Shown here: in pieces, positions 35,728 to 44,330 of the stretch
How the letters are laid out: each line of letters starts with the position of its first letter
Numbering within the stretch: the first letter of the stretch is position 1
Origin: CAZBNB01 sp964493245
Lineage (GTDB): Bacteria; Pseudomonadota; Gammaproteobacteria; Legionellales; Legionellaceae
DNA length: 64,000 bases
Reading direction: 5' to 3'
Assembly (NCBI GenBank): GCA_964493245.1
Contig: CAZBNB010000001.1
Coordinates: 1-64,000, forward strand
Notes under the pieces: generated by a model
Seen by the model: the letters and a program-made list of their open reading frames with translations, nothing else
Databases searched by the model: none
Told to the model about the DNA's origin: nothing
Position numbers and translations under genes: made by a program

Positions 35728-35852
35728 ACAGGACTTACGAAAAACAACGAGGTCGAGGCGGATTTTATTTTTAATGAGGGAGTTTAGATAACTAAATGAC
35801 CGAATTAAAAATAAAATCCAACGAAGAGATCGGTGTTTTGCGTAAGTCCTGT
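35728..35852. mobile_element. MITE-like element with CAGGACTTACG ends and TTCTA duplication
   Basis: ACAGGACTTACG at the left and CGTAAGTCCTGT at the right are terminal inverted repeats; an inner 16-bp inverted repeat (GGATTTTATTTTTAAT, 35760-35775 with 35804-35819) is exact. TTCTA directly flanks both CAGG ends, consistent with a 5-bp target duplication. At about 125 bp it has no coding capacity. It splits icmO from icmN, so icmN onward may depend on read-through. Isolated ends of the same family appear at 17794, 16436 and 24999. Confidence 0.75.
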
Positions 35853-35899
35853 TCTATATCGGAGTCACTCCGGTTATATTAAAGCATGGAGTCTTTTTA

Positions 35900-36439
35900 G
35901 TGAGAATTTGCTTATTTTTGATGCTGCTGATTATCAGTGTGGTTGGCTGTCATCAGACTACGCCGGTGGTTGACGAAGAAAAACCTACTTTACCAGAGGC
36001 AGTTGCAGGGGCCTCAGATCCAGCCATTGTTTGGTTACAAAACAAACTCACTAAACAGGGCGTGCAGGTGATTTCCATGGGGCAAATGTATTTGATTAGC
36101 ATCCCTTCTGCATTGCTTTTTGCTGAAGAGTCACCCAAATTAAATTGGGGCGCTTACGCGTTGTTAAACGATGTGGTTTGTTACTTGCAAAAATTTCGTA
36201 AAATATCGGTGCATGTGAATGCATATGGTACCTGTTATCTTTCTGAAAAAAGGACTCGCGTATTGACACTGGCGCGTGGTCGAGAAATTGCAAATTATCT
36301 CTGGTCGCAAAATGTTGAATCCAGAATGGTGATTGCGCAAGGCATGGGTGATCATAAACCAATTTATCGCAATAAGTCGTGCTCGGATTCTTCTCCAAAC
36401 TCAAGAATTGAGATAATATTTAGAAGGGCTGTTGCATGA
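35900..36439 (+). CDS. icmN: IcmN (DotK), outer-membrane lipoprotein with OmpA-like domain
   Basis: DotK is a lipoprotein at the periphery of the Dot/Icm outer-membrane core, thought to touch peptidoglycan. The 179 residues begin at a GTG (GGAG 9 nt upstream) with a signal peptide and lipobox ISVVGC (Cys near 19). The OmpA-like domain spans about 85-175 with LARGREIANYLWSQNV, AQGMGDHKPI and NSRIEIIFRR. It overlaps icmM by 4 bp. Confidence 0.9.
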   Translation: MRICLFLMLLIISVVGCHQTTPVVDEEKPTLPEAVAGASDPAIVWLQNKLTKQGVQVISMGQMYLISIPSALLFAEESPKLNWGAYALLNDVVCYLQKFRKISVHVNAYGTCYLSEKRTRVLTLARGREIANYLWSQNVESRMVIAQGMGDHKPIYRNKSCSDSSPNSRIEIIFRRAVA

Positions 36440-36720
36440 GTAAAAGAACGTGGGATCTCATTAAGCATTCAAAGCGCTTTTACGTACGTGTATACCGTCG
36501 ATCAAACAATGTTTTACTCGCATCTACAGTACTGAATGTATTGTTAGGCATGGGCATATGGTATACCTACAGCCACATACCAGAGCGAGATTTTTATGCG
36601 ACTTTTGGTGAAACACCGCCAGTGCTTTTGACAGCGATGAATACACCAAATTACAGTTCTGTTCCATTACTGCCGAACGATCCAAACCAAGACAGTAATG
36701 TGCGAACCATACCGCAATGA
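36436..36720 (+). CDS. icmM: IcmM (DotJ), inner-membrane protein
   Basis: IcmM/DotJ is a short IcmL-related inner-membrane protein that associates with DotI. The 94 residues have a basic N-terminus (TWDLIKHSKRFYVRVYRRSNN), one membrane helix (about 27-45) and a short periplasmic tail, like a truncated IcmL without the C-terminal domain. It overlaps icmN by 4 bp and precedes icmL by 13 bp. As I recall, icmM is not reported from Coxiella burnetii, so its presence here helps separate this genome from that species. Confidence 0.87.
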   Translation: MSKRTWDLIKHSKRFYVRVYRRSNNVLLASTVLNVLLGMGIWYTYSHIPERDFYATFGETPPVLLTAMNTPNYSSVPLLPNDPNQDSNVRTIPQ

Positions 36721-36733
36721 GAGGATAATTAAC

Positions 36734-37372
36734 ATGGCAGAAGATGCATTAGCATATGTGGCAATGCGGAATAGTTTTTATCGCGATGGTCAACGTAAAA
36801 TCATTGGTATTATGCTGATTTCTGGTTTGGTCAACTTGGTTTTGGGTGGTATCCTTCTCTATATTATTACCCATCCACCCGCGCCAAAATATTTTGCAAC
36901 CAGCATTAATGGTCGTATTACACCTCTGGTTGCTTTAGATGCGCCTAACCAATCCGACTCTGCTGTGTTGCAATGGGCAAATCAGGCTGCTATTGCTGTA
37001 TTTTCCTATAACTTTGTTAATTACCGCTCTGAGCTGGTATCCGCTTCTGGCTTCTTTACTGCGGAAGGTTGGGATCAATTTATCTCTGCATTGGGAAGCT
37101 CGAACAACTTAGATGCGGTTAAAGCAAAAAAATTGGTTGTTTCTGCGGTCGCAACCAGTGCGCCGGTGATTTTACAAAAAGGCGTTTTAAGTGGACGCTA
37201 CGCATGGCGTATTCAAATGCCGATTTTAGTGACTTACCAAAGTGCCAGTGAGTTTTCTCAACAGAACTTAAATGTTACGATGTTGGTAACCCGTGTAGAT
37301 ACACTGAATTCGCCGCGTGGTATCGGAATTGCACAGTTTGTTTCGGCACCTGCGAGCGGTGGAACAAACTAA
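36734..37372 (+). CDS. icmL: IcmL (DotI), inner-membrane core protein
   Basis: IcmL/DotI, related to VirB8/TraM, forms an inner-membrane ring. The 212 residues contain the conserved N-terminus YVAMRNSFYRDGQRK, a membrane helix (about 24-46), PPAPKYFATSINGRITPLVALD and the NTF2-like periplasmic domain (NQAAIAVFSYNFVNYRSEL, GRYAWRIQMPILVTYQSASE). The start is ATG 36734 after GAGGA; the longer frame from 36698 lies within icmM. It is followed directly by icmK. Only one icmL copy is in this locus, whereas Coxiella is known for a duplicated icmL. Confidence 0.95.
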   Translation: MAEDALAYVAMRNSFYRDGQRKIIGIMLISGLVNLVLGGILLYIITHPPAPKYFATSINGRITPLVALDAPNQSDSAVLQWANQAAIAVFSYNFVNYRSELVSASGFFTAEGWDQFISALGSSNNLDAVKAKKLVVSAVATSAPVILQKGVLSGRYAWRIQMPILVTYQSASEFSQQNLNVTMLVTRVDTLNSPRGIGIAQFVSAPASGGTN

Positions 37373-38571
37373 TGATGAAAAGGATGCGGTCATTGACTTA
37401 TCGATGTGTTATCGCGAATTTACTGATGAACCTGATGTCGCTTCTTGCTGATGGGTTTCGTGGTGTTTGTTATCAAAAAATCAGGCACATCCTGCTTTTG
37501 GTGTGTTTAATTGTGCTGCCACTGGATGTGCTTTTAGCTAATGATACTTCAGCCGGACAAGCATTAGATCAATTACGCATGTTACAAAAACAACTGCTGA
37601 CAACCTCTGCTTCAGCAAATCCACTGACACCAGAGAGTAAACAACAATCGTCTTCATCAACCACCAAAACATCACCGCTCATGCCGCGTCAGGCGACCCC
37701 GCCTAAAGCAGCTGAGTCGGCATTAGAGCGCCGTGAACGTATGGCAGGCGCTACGTCTTCGTCACGTACGGATTCATATGATGTGATTGATCAAGAGAAA
37801 TCGATAGATAAATTAGCCTTTGAAGGGGTTGAAGGGCAATTGTTTCCTCTGAGTGAAAAAGAAATAAAAGAATTACATAAAGAATATAATAGCCATGAGT
37901 ATGCTCGTGCTACGCCGGTTGATACGCCCCCTAAACCGATTGCAACCTCACAGTTTGTGAATTTGTCTCCAGGTTCAACACCACCGGTTATCCGTCTTTC
38001 ACAGGGGTTTGTTTCATCTTTAGTCTTTCTTGACTCCACCGGTGCGCCTTGGCCAATTAATGCGTATGACCTAGGTGATCCAGCCGCTTTTAATATTCAA
38101 TGGGACAAAACCAGTAATACACTGATGATTCAATCTAACAAATTGTATACGTATGGTAATCTGGCGGTTCGTCTTAAAGATTTAAATACCCCGGTTATGC
38201 TAACACTGATTCCAGGGCAGAAAGCAGTCGATTATCGTGTTGATTTACGTGTGCAAGGATATGGTCCTAACGCCAAAAATATTCCCATGGAAGAGGGTAT
38301 GCCGCCCTCCGCCAGCGATGTTCTTTTGCATATATTGGATGGTGTACCGCCAGCAGGCAGCCGACGTCTCACGGTGAGTGGCGGTGATGCACGTGCTTGG
38401 TTGATGGAAAATACGATGTTTGTACGGACAAATTTGACAATTTTGTCGCCAGGCTGGGTGGGTAGTATGACCAGTGCTGATGGTATGCATGCTTACGAAA
38501 TGCAAAAATCACCGGTTTTATTGGTTTCTTGGCATGGAAAAGTCATGCAATTAAAAGTTGAAGGGCTATAA
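37372..38571 (+). CDS. icmK: IcmK (DotH), outer-membrane core protein
   Basis: DotH, the VirB9-like part, forms the outer-membrane core with DotC, DotD, DotG and DotK. The 399 residues carry an unusually long N-terminal lead before the hydrophobic signal core (about 40-60, with LLLVCLIVLPLDVLLAND), then a Ser/Thr/Pro-rich low-complexity stretch and the C-terminal beta-rich domain (PPVIRLSQGFVSSLVFLDSTGAPWPI in part). A later in-frame start nearer the signal peptide is possible, for example ATG 37381 or 37426. It overlaps both neighbours at single stop/start bases. Confidence 0.93.
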   Translation: MMKRMRSLTYRCVIANLLMNLMSLLADGFRGVCYQKIRHILLLVCLIVLPLDVLLANDTSAGQALDQLRMLQKQLLTTSASANPLTPESKQQSSSSTTKTSPLMPRQATPPKAAESALERRERMAGATSSSRTDSYDVIDQEKSIDKLAFEGVEGQLFPLSEKEIKELHKEYNSHEYARATPVDTPPKPIATSQFVNLSPGSTPPVIRLSQGFVSSLVFLDSTGAPWPINAYDLGDPAAFNIQWDKTSNTLMIQSNKLYTYGNLAVRLKDLNTPVMLTLIPGQKAVDYRVDLRVQGYGPNAKNIPMEEGMPPSASDVLLHILDGVPPAGSRRLTVSGGDARAWLMENTMFVRTNLTILSPGWVGSMTSADGMHAYEMQKSPVLLVSWHGKVMQLKVEGL

Positions 38572-41500
38572 TGGCAAGTAAGAAAGACAACATAAAAGCT
38601 TTATTCTCAAATACGCGTACACGCATTATTATTGCGTTCACGTTTATTTTGTTAATTACCACCATTACTATCGGATTTATGAAGTTTGGTAAATCACTGA
38701 ATCCGTTGAACGCCTCTTCTGATGTTAGCCAAACGCCCGGGGCTATAGAATCTATTCCGGGAGCATTGAATCAAACCGCGCAATATTCAGCTTTGCAACA
38801 GCAACAAAACGTTGAGCAAGCACAAGAAGCCGAAAAAAAAGGCAATAGCTCGATTCCCACGATTATTCGTTCACAGGCTTTTGGTGAAGGTGTCGAAGCC
38901 ATTGGTTCTGTGGGCGGACAAGGCAGCGTTGGTTTTTCTACATTGGCTAGAGAAACATTAGGCGGACCACAAAGCACAGTCTGGTTTCAAAACTTACAAG
39001 ATACGCAGTGCAGCAAAGATGCCGTCAGCAAAGCAGTCAACCAAAATAATGCGACCATGGACGATCTCAAATTGGCATGCAGTTGCGCTCAGCTTAAAGC
39101 CGTTGGTTATAAACTAGCTGATTTAAAGTCAATTTGTTCTTGTGGTGAGTTAAAAACACTGGGATTCACGATCATGGAGTTCAAAACCGCGGGATATAAT
39201 GCGACCGATCTGCGTATGTGCGGATTTGTTTCTTGTGAAGAGCGGGCAGCTGGGTTTTCTGCGCAAGAAATGAAAAATGCTGGTTACTCCGATGGTGAAT
39301 TGAAAGGCAGTGGTTTTACCGATCGTGAAATTGCGCAAGCGGGCGGCTTACCAGATAGTTTTACGGTAGGCGATGTGCAAAAAGCAGGTTGCTCAGTGGA
39401 TAATTTACAGCGTTTACGTGCGGCTGGTGTCACCGCTGCTGCGATTCGTCGCATCTCGGGTTGTAGTGCAGCACAATTAAAAGCGGCTGGTTTTCAAGCA
39501 GATGATTTAAAAAATGCAGGCTACAGTGCTGCGGAGTTAAAAACAGCAGGATTCACACCTGAACAACTCAAAAACGCAGGTTATCGTGCACGTGATTTGA
39601 TCAATGCCGGTATATCGCCTGATGATTTGAACGCTTTGGGATACAGTGCAGCCGATGTCGATGCTGCTGAGCGTGAGCTTCCTCCTGGGTTTTCTCGAAA
39701 AGATATACAAACAGCAGGATGCGATCCTGAAGCCATCAAAAGACAGCGTTTGGCGGGTGTCAGTGCCAAAGCAATTAAACAAATTACCAATTGTACGGCA
39801 AACCAGTTATCAAAAGGTGGATTTAACCCAGCCGATTTACGCAGAGCGGGTTTCTCGCCAGCGGATCTCAATCCAGCACAGCATTTATCAAATATGGAGC
39901 TTGCCGCAGCTGGTTGTGATCCGACGAAATTGAAGGCATTGATGAAAAAAGGTGTTTCTGCCAAACAAATTCGAGATGTCAACGGTTGTGGTGCCGATGT
40001 GTTAAAGCAAGTTGGCTTTAGTGGTAAGGATTTACTCGATGCAGGTCTGACGCCAGAGCAATTAATCGCCGCTGATTTTGCTCCCGAATCATTTGATGAT
40101 CTGGCCATGAAAAAAATAGGTTGTGATGCAACTAAATTAAAAGTTTTAAAAGAGCAGGGAGTGGATGCAAAACGTATTCATGATATGAATGGATGCGATG
40201 CGGCTACACTCAAAAAAGCTGGATTTTCAGTGGATGATTTAGCGGCAGCCGATTTTACACCAGGTCAACTGTTAGCAGCTGACTTCACGCCCAGTGATCT
40301 CGAGCGTGCGGGTGTTGGATTAAACCCCGCCGGTATTTTAGCTTCAGGGCGTCAAGGGTGTACACCGGAGGCACTAAAAGCGGCTAAAGCCATGAAAGTT
40401 TCAGCGGCTACTATTAAACAAACCTTAGGGTGTTCAGCGGCTGCGATGAAAAATGCTGGATTTACTCCCTTGGAGTTGAAAGACGCTGGATTTTCTGCAG
40501 CGGAATTAAAAAACGCGGGGTTTTCTGCCGGTGATCTGAAAAACGCAGGTTATGATGCAAAAGCGTTGCGTGCTGCAGGGGTTTCAGCGGCGGAGTTAAA
40601 AGCGCTTGGTCTTGATGCAAAAAACCTAAAAGATGCGGGTTTTGATATAGATGCTTTGAAAGATGCGGGTTTTGGTGCAGACCAACTAAAAGCGGCCGGT
40701 TCTTCTGCTGCTGAATTGAAAAAGGCTGGTTTTTCCGCTGAAGCATTAAAGAAAGCGGGCTTTGTAGGTAAAGACCTAAAGGATGCCGGATACACCGCTG
40801 TGCAGTTGAAAAATGCAGGGCTAAGTGCCGATGATTTAGTGAATGCTGGTTTTTCATCTCGATCGTCAGCGTTGGCTGAGTTAGAAAAAATATCGCCTGT
40901 ACAGCCACAAACCTCGAGTCTAAATGGTATTCCAAGCATTGATCCTAAAGTGAGCGGTCAGAAAGATGTACGTCAAAGTGCTGAAAATGCAAAGCGTCTA
41001 GAAGAAATTATGAAACAGCAACGCGCGTTGCAGATGGATCAGCGATTTCAGCAAAAAGTTCAGCAGCGTATGGGGCAAAAATTAGCAGCAGCCAATCAAG
41101 AAGTGAGTAGTTGGCGAGCCGTACAGGCACAACAATATACTGCGGGCAATGATAAAGAAGATAAAGATGCACAAGCGAATAAATTAGGCGGCATGCCAGG
41201 TGATGGGGCATTAAATAATGGCAATCCAAATGGAACGACACAAGCGGATGGCGTGACATTGGTGCGCATGGGGGATGTTTTATTTGCGGTGATTGATACA
41301 TCAGTTGATTCAGATGAGCCTGGCCCTATTCTTGCAACGATCGTAACAGGCGCCCTAAAAGGTGGTAAATTAATTGGTTCGTTTAATTTGCCGAGCAATG
41401 CCGATAAGATGGTGATCTCATTTAATGCGTTGTCTTTACCGGGCGCTCCAAAAACAATGTCAATCAGTGCTTTTGCGATCGATCCGAATACCGCTAGAAC

Positions 41501-41819
41501 CGCTTTATCGAGTGAAACCGATCACCATTACTTAATGCGTTATGGATCGTTGTTTGCGTCTACTTTCCTAGAAGGGTTTGGTAACGCATTTCAATCAGCT
41601 GATACCGCGATTACGATTGGCGGAACGGGAGGCGTTCAAGATACCACGGTTCAGAATGGTATCGGTCGTTCTGCACTTGAAAATGCGGTTATTGGTTTGG
41701 CGACTGTTGGTAAAGCATGGGGACAAGTTGCACAACAAAATATGTCTAGACCAACGACTGTGCAGGTGTATTCAGGCACAGCGGTTGGGGTGTTGTTTAC
41801 GCAAGACTTAAAACAATAA
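38571..41819 (+). CDS. icmE: IcmE (DotG), central channel protein with long repeat region
   Basis: DotG is the VirB10-like protein spanning both membranes through the core. The 1082 residues have one N-terminal membrane helix (about 17-37), a linker, a very long repeat domain (about 150-770) and the C-terminal VirB10/TrbI-like domain (about 870-1082, with GSFNLPSNADKMVISFN). The repeats are ten-residue units of the type AAELKNAGFS. Overlaid on them are five longer modules with cysteines exactly 23 residues apart (39384-40440). Repeat number varies between species. It abuts icmK and precedes icmG by 11 bp. Confidence 0.96.
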   Translation: MASKKDNIKALFSNTRTRIIIAFTFILLITTITIGFMKFGKSLNPLNASSDVSQTPGAIESIPGALNQTAQYSALQQQQNVEQAQEAEKKGNSSIPTIIRSQAFGEGVEAIGSVGGQGSVGFSTLARETLGGPQSTVWFQNLQDTQCSKDAVSKAVNQNNATMDDLKLACSCAQLKAVGYKLADLKSICSCGELKTLGFTIMEFKTAGYNATDLRMCGFVSCEERAAGFSAQEMKNAGYSDGELKGSGFTDREIAQAGGLPDSFTVGDVQKAGCSVDNLQRLRAAGVTAAAIRRISGCSAAQLKAAGFQADDLKNAGYSAAELKTAGFTPEQLKNAGYRARDLINAGISPDDLNALGYSAADVDAAERELPPGFSRKDIQTAGCDPEAIKRQRLAGVSAKAIKQITNCTANQLSKGGFNPADLRRAGFSPADLNPAQHLSNMELAAAGCDPTKLKALMKKGVSAKQIRDVNGCGADVLKQVGFSGKDLLDAGLTPEQLIAADFAPESFDDLAMKKIGCDATKLKVLKEQGVDAKRIHDMNGCDAATLKKAGFSVDDLAAADFTPGQLLAADFTPSDLERAGVGLNPAGILASGRQGCTPEALKAAKAMKVSAATIKQTLGCSAAAMKNAGFTPLELKDAGFSAAELKNAGFSAGDLKNAGYDAKALRAAGVSAAELKALGLDAKNLKDAGFDIDALKDAGFGADQLKAAGSSAAELKKAGFSAEALKKAGFVGKDLKDAGYTAVQLKNAGLSADDLVNAGFSSRSSALAELEKISPVQPQTSSLNGIPSIDPKVSGQKDVRQSAENAKRLEEIMKQQRALQMDQRFQQKVQQRMGQKLAAANQEVSSWRAVQAQQYTAGNDKEDKDAQANKLGGMPGDGALNNGNPNGTTQADGVTLVRMGDVLFAVIDTSVDSDEPGPILATIVTGALKGGKLIGSFNLPSNADKMVISFNALSLPGAPKTMSISAFAIDPNTARTALSSETDHHYLMRYGSLFASTFLEGFGNAFQSADTAITIGGTGGVQDTTVQNGIGRSALENAVIGLATVGKAWGQVAQQNMSRPTTVQVYSGTAVGVLFTQDLKQ

Positions 41820-41830
41820 GAGAGTGGGCC

Positions 41831-42679
41831 ATGAGTGATAATCAAAACGACGAATACCTTAGCGAAGAATATCATTTTGCCGAAGAGCCAGATATAAATC
41901 TTGATGATGCGCCTGCAGAAAAAGAAGCGGTCGCCTCTACAGCAAAAAAAGAGCCTCTCGCATCGCGTTTTCAATTTGATGCAGATAAGGTTAAATCTTT
42001 TTTCAATGAAAACTCACCCGCTCGTAATGCGGTTGTGATTGTGTTGATATTGCTAGCCTTATTAATTGTTTACAAAGTGATTGCCAGTATATTTTTTGAT
42101 GAAAAATCTGCGAAAAATGTTGCGCAGATGTCGGCTAAACAGACACAATCTATTCCTAAAGTTCAGCCCATTACACCGATAGAACCCATCACACCGACAG
42201 TGAATCAAACAACAGCTTTAAATAATGATGTTGATTCTTTGAAGGCTAAGGTAATGAGTATGGAGCAAACGGAATCAACGTTACAAAGTCAGGTTTCATC
42301 ACTCAATAATCAATTGGTATCTGTGAATACCAATTTAAATACACTGTCAGAAAAATTAGTACAATTAAATCAACAGTTGGCAGATATGCGTCATGTTGTT
42401 CAAGAGCAAGCAGAACACGTGCTTATTTTAAAAGAACAAGCGAAAAAAAGAGTTAAAGCCACGAAACGAATTTATCCTCATGGCCCAGCAGTCGTCTACT
42501 ATTTAAACGCAGTGATCCCTGGTCGGGCGTGGTTGATAACCAATGCTGGTAGTACAATGACTGTGAGGGTTGGAACTCCCATTCCGGGTTATGGTGTTGT
42601 GCGGTTTATCGATGCGATTCAAGGGCGCGTATTAACGAGTTCTGGAAAATTAATACGTTTTAGTCAAGACGATAGCTAA
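41831..42679 (+). CDS. icmG: IcmG (DotF), inner-membrane protein
   Basis: DotF is an inner-membrane protein bound to DotG that fine-tunes channel activity. The 282 residues have an acidic cytoplasmic N-terminus (about 1-60), one membrane helix (about 65-87), a Pro/Thr linker, a periplasmic coiled coil (about 135-200, LKAKVMSMEQTESTLQSQVSSLNNQL in part) and a small C-terminal domain containing AVIPGRAWLITNAGSTMTVRVG (in part). The layout matches Legionella DotF. Confidence 0.93.
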   Translation: MSDNQNDEYLSEEYHFAEEPDINLDDAPAEKEAVASTAKKEPLASRFQFDADKVKSFFNENSPARNAVVIVLILLALLIVYKVIASIFFDEKSAKNVAQMSAKQTQSIPKVQPITPIEPITPTVNQTTALNNDVDSLKAKVMSMEQTESTLQSQVSSLNNQLVSVNTNLNTLSEKLVQLNQQLADMRHVVQEQAEHVLILKEQAKKRVKATKRIYPHGPAVVYYLNAVIPGRAWLITNAGSTMTVRVGTPIPGYGVVRFIDAIQGRVLTSSGKLIRFSQDDS

Positions 42680-42688
42680 GGTTACAAC

Positions 42689-43243
42689 ATGAGTGATACC
42701 AATTGGTATACTGATTTATATACAGACAGTGTGAGTATTTTAACAAATTTAGCTAACTCTCTCATTCCTGTAGAAAAATTATTGACGGCCTCGTCCTATT
42801 TAATGGGCATTGGTTTTGCGATTAAAGCCGTGCTTACCTTGAAATCGCATGGCGAGCAGCGTAGCAGCTTGTCTGGTACCGGTAATATGAAAGAAGCGAT
42901 CATCTATGTGTTAGTTGCTTCTATGTTATTGTATTTCCCAACCGCATTCGAAGCATTGATGAATAGCACATTTGGTTATTCTACTGTTTTGGCATACAGT
43001 CAAAGTCCTTATTTAACAGGCATATTTGGCACAAATAATGCGGTTGGTACGTCTTTAACAATTGTGATTCAAGTGATTGGCCTCTTTGCTTTTATTAAAG
43101 GTTGGATTATGATTGCTAGAGGGGCGTCGCAAGGGCAATCCGCAGGGAACACTGGTAAGGGCTTAATGCATGTTTTTGGCGGCATATTAGCCATGAACGT
43201 TGTAGGTACCATACAGATTGTTATCAATACGCTTTATGGTTGA
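42689..43243 (+). CDS. icmC: IcmC (DotE), inner-membrane protein
   Basis: IcmC/DotE is a multi-pass inner-membrane component related to IcmD and IcmV. The 184 residues have about four hydrophobic helices. LLTASSYLMGIGFAIKAVLTLKSH closely parallels the matching segment of IcmD 600 bp downstream, showing the two genes are paralogues. It starts 9 bp after icmG. Confidence 0.92.
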   Translation: MSDTNWYTDLYTDSVSILTNLANSLIPVEKLLTASSYLMGIGFAIKAVLTLKSHGEQRSSLSGTGNMKEAIIYVLVASMLLYFPTAFEALMNSTFGYSTVLAYSQSPYLTGIFGTNNAVGTSLTIVIQVIGLFAFIKGWIMIARGASQGQSAGNTGKGLMHVFGGILAMNVVGTIQIVINTLYG

Positions 43244-43284
43244 TAACCTATTTTAAATAGAGCAATTACAATAAAGGAGATAAA

Positions 43285-43677
43285 GTGAAAAAACGAATCA
43301 GCTTGAACGGAAAAACAGGTCTTCTGTTTTGGTTATCTTTATTGGCTATTGTGTTTTTTAGTGGTGGTGCGTTTGCTGAAAAAGAAACCATTGGAACCAT
43401 GGCTGCAACGATTACGTCAACGTTTGAAAGTGTTGGTAAATTGATTACCGCATCTTCTTATGTGGCTGGTCTTGGCTTTGCCATCAGTGCGATTCTAAAA
43501 TTTAAGCAACATAAAGATAACCCACAACAAACACCGATTGGTCAGCCAATTGGTTTGACGTTTATTGCCGCGGCATTGTTATTTCTACCGTCTATTCTGT
43601 CCGTTGCAGGTAATACCATGTTCTCTAGTGGTGGTACGACGGCAACGTCTAGTGGTACTGAAATTGGTGGTAGTTAA
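43285..43677 (+). CDS. icmD: IcmD (DotP), inner-membrane protein
   Basis: IcmD/DotP is a small membrane protein of the Dot/Icm complex. The 130 residues include a cleavable-looking N-terminal hydrophobic segment (about 12-31, FSGGAFA) and two further helices. LITASSYVAGLGFAISAILKFKQHKDNPQQTP (in part) is the shared IcmC/IcmD motif followed by the typical NPxQTPIGxP loop. GGAG precedes the GTG start. The tail is Ser/Thr/Gly-rich. Confidence 0.92.
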   Translation: MKKRISLNGKTGLLFWLSLLAIVFFSGGAFAEKETIGTMAATITSTFESVGKLITASSYVAGLGFAISAILKFKQHKDNPQQTPIGQPIGLTFIAAALLFLPSILSVAGNTMFSSGGTTATSSGTEIGGS

Positions 43678-43682
43678 TCGCG

Positions 43683-44318
43683 ATGAGTGAAGACAACAAA
43701 CAGGCGCCTGAGTTAAAATTAACGGCTACACCAGGCGCCTGGAGGTTGTATTCTGCCAGACAATCTGACCCTCGATTTAAATTGTATGAAAAACGTGTTT
43801 TCGAACGCGATCATTATCGTTGTCAGTTTTGTGGTTTTCAAGCACGTTTATATCAAGACGTAATCAACTTAGATGGTAATTATAACAATAATCAACTAAG
43901 CAATTTGGCGACCGCTTGTTGTTTTTGTTCACAATGTTTTTTTATTGAGTCAGTAGGGGTGGGTGGATATGGTGGCGGTACGCTGGTTTATTTACCTGAA
44001 TTAACTCAATCTGAAGTCAATAGTTTCTGTCATGTATTATTTTGCGCTATTACCAACGATACGGGCTACAAAGCAACAGCGCAGACCATTTATTTGGGTT
44101 TTAAGGTGCGATCACAGCAAGTTGAAGATAGGTTTGGTGAGGGAACCAGCGATCCGGCGATATTTGGCCACTTGCTGATTGATTCAGCACCGATTACTGA
44201 AGATAAAATGACACAAATTTGTCATGGTATTCGATTACTTCCTTCTCGTGCCAAATTTAGAAAACAAATAGAAGGTTGGGCTGCGAGTGCATTAGACGAA
44301 ATTGCAGAGAAGAAATAG
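43683..44318 (+). CDS. icmJ: IcmJ (DotN), zinc-binding coupling-complex protein
   Basis: DotN is a cytoplasmic HNH-like zinc protein that binds the C-terminal tail of DotL. The 211 residues keep the metal-site cysteines: CQFCGFQARLYQDVINLDGN and ACCFCSQC. GGYGGGTLVYLPELTQ and the C-terminal ARFRKQIEGWA-like region (AKFRKQIEGWA here) complete the family pattern. It stands between icmD and icmB as in other Legionellales. Confidence 0.95.
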   Translation: MSEDNKQAPELKLTATPGAWRLYSARQSDPRFKLYEKRVFERDHYRCQFCGFQARLYQDVINLDGNYNNNQLSNLATACCFCSQCFFIESVGVGGYGGGTLVYLPELTQSEVNSFCHVLFCAITNDTGYKATAQTIYLGFKVRSQQVEDRFGEGTSDPAIFGHLLIDSAPITEDKMTQICHGIRLLPSRAKFRKQIEGWAASALDEIAEKK

Positions 44319-44330
44319 CAAGGAGTATAA

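Noticed and set aside
39581..41398. Several long minus-strand ORFs opposite icmE
   Set aside because: They mirror the repetitive coding sequence of icmE, whose biased codons leave the opposite frames free of stops. The sense protein is a well-known family.
38571..41819. Regular repeats in icmE considered as a CRISPR or minisatellite array
   Set aside because: The repeats are coding, degenerate at DNA level and conserved at protein level as the known DotG repeat domain.
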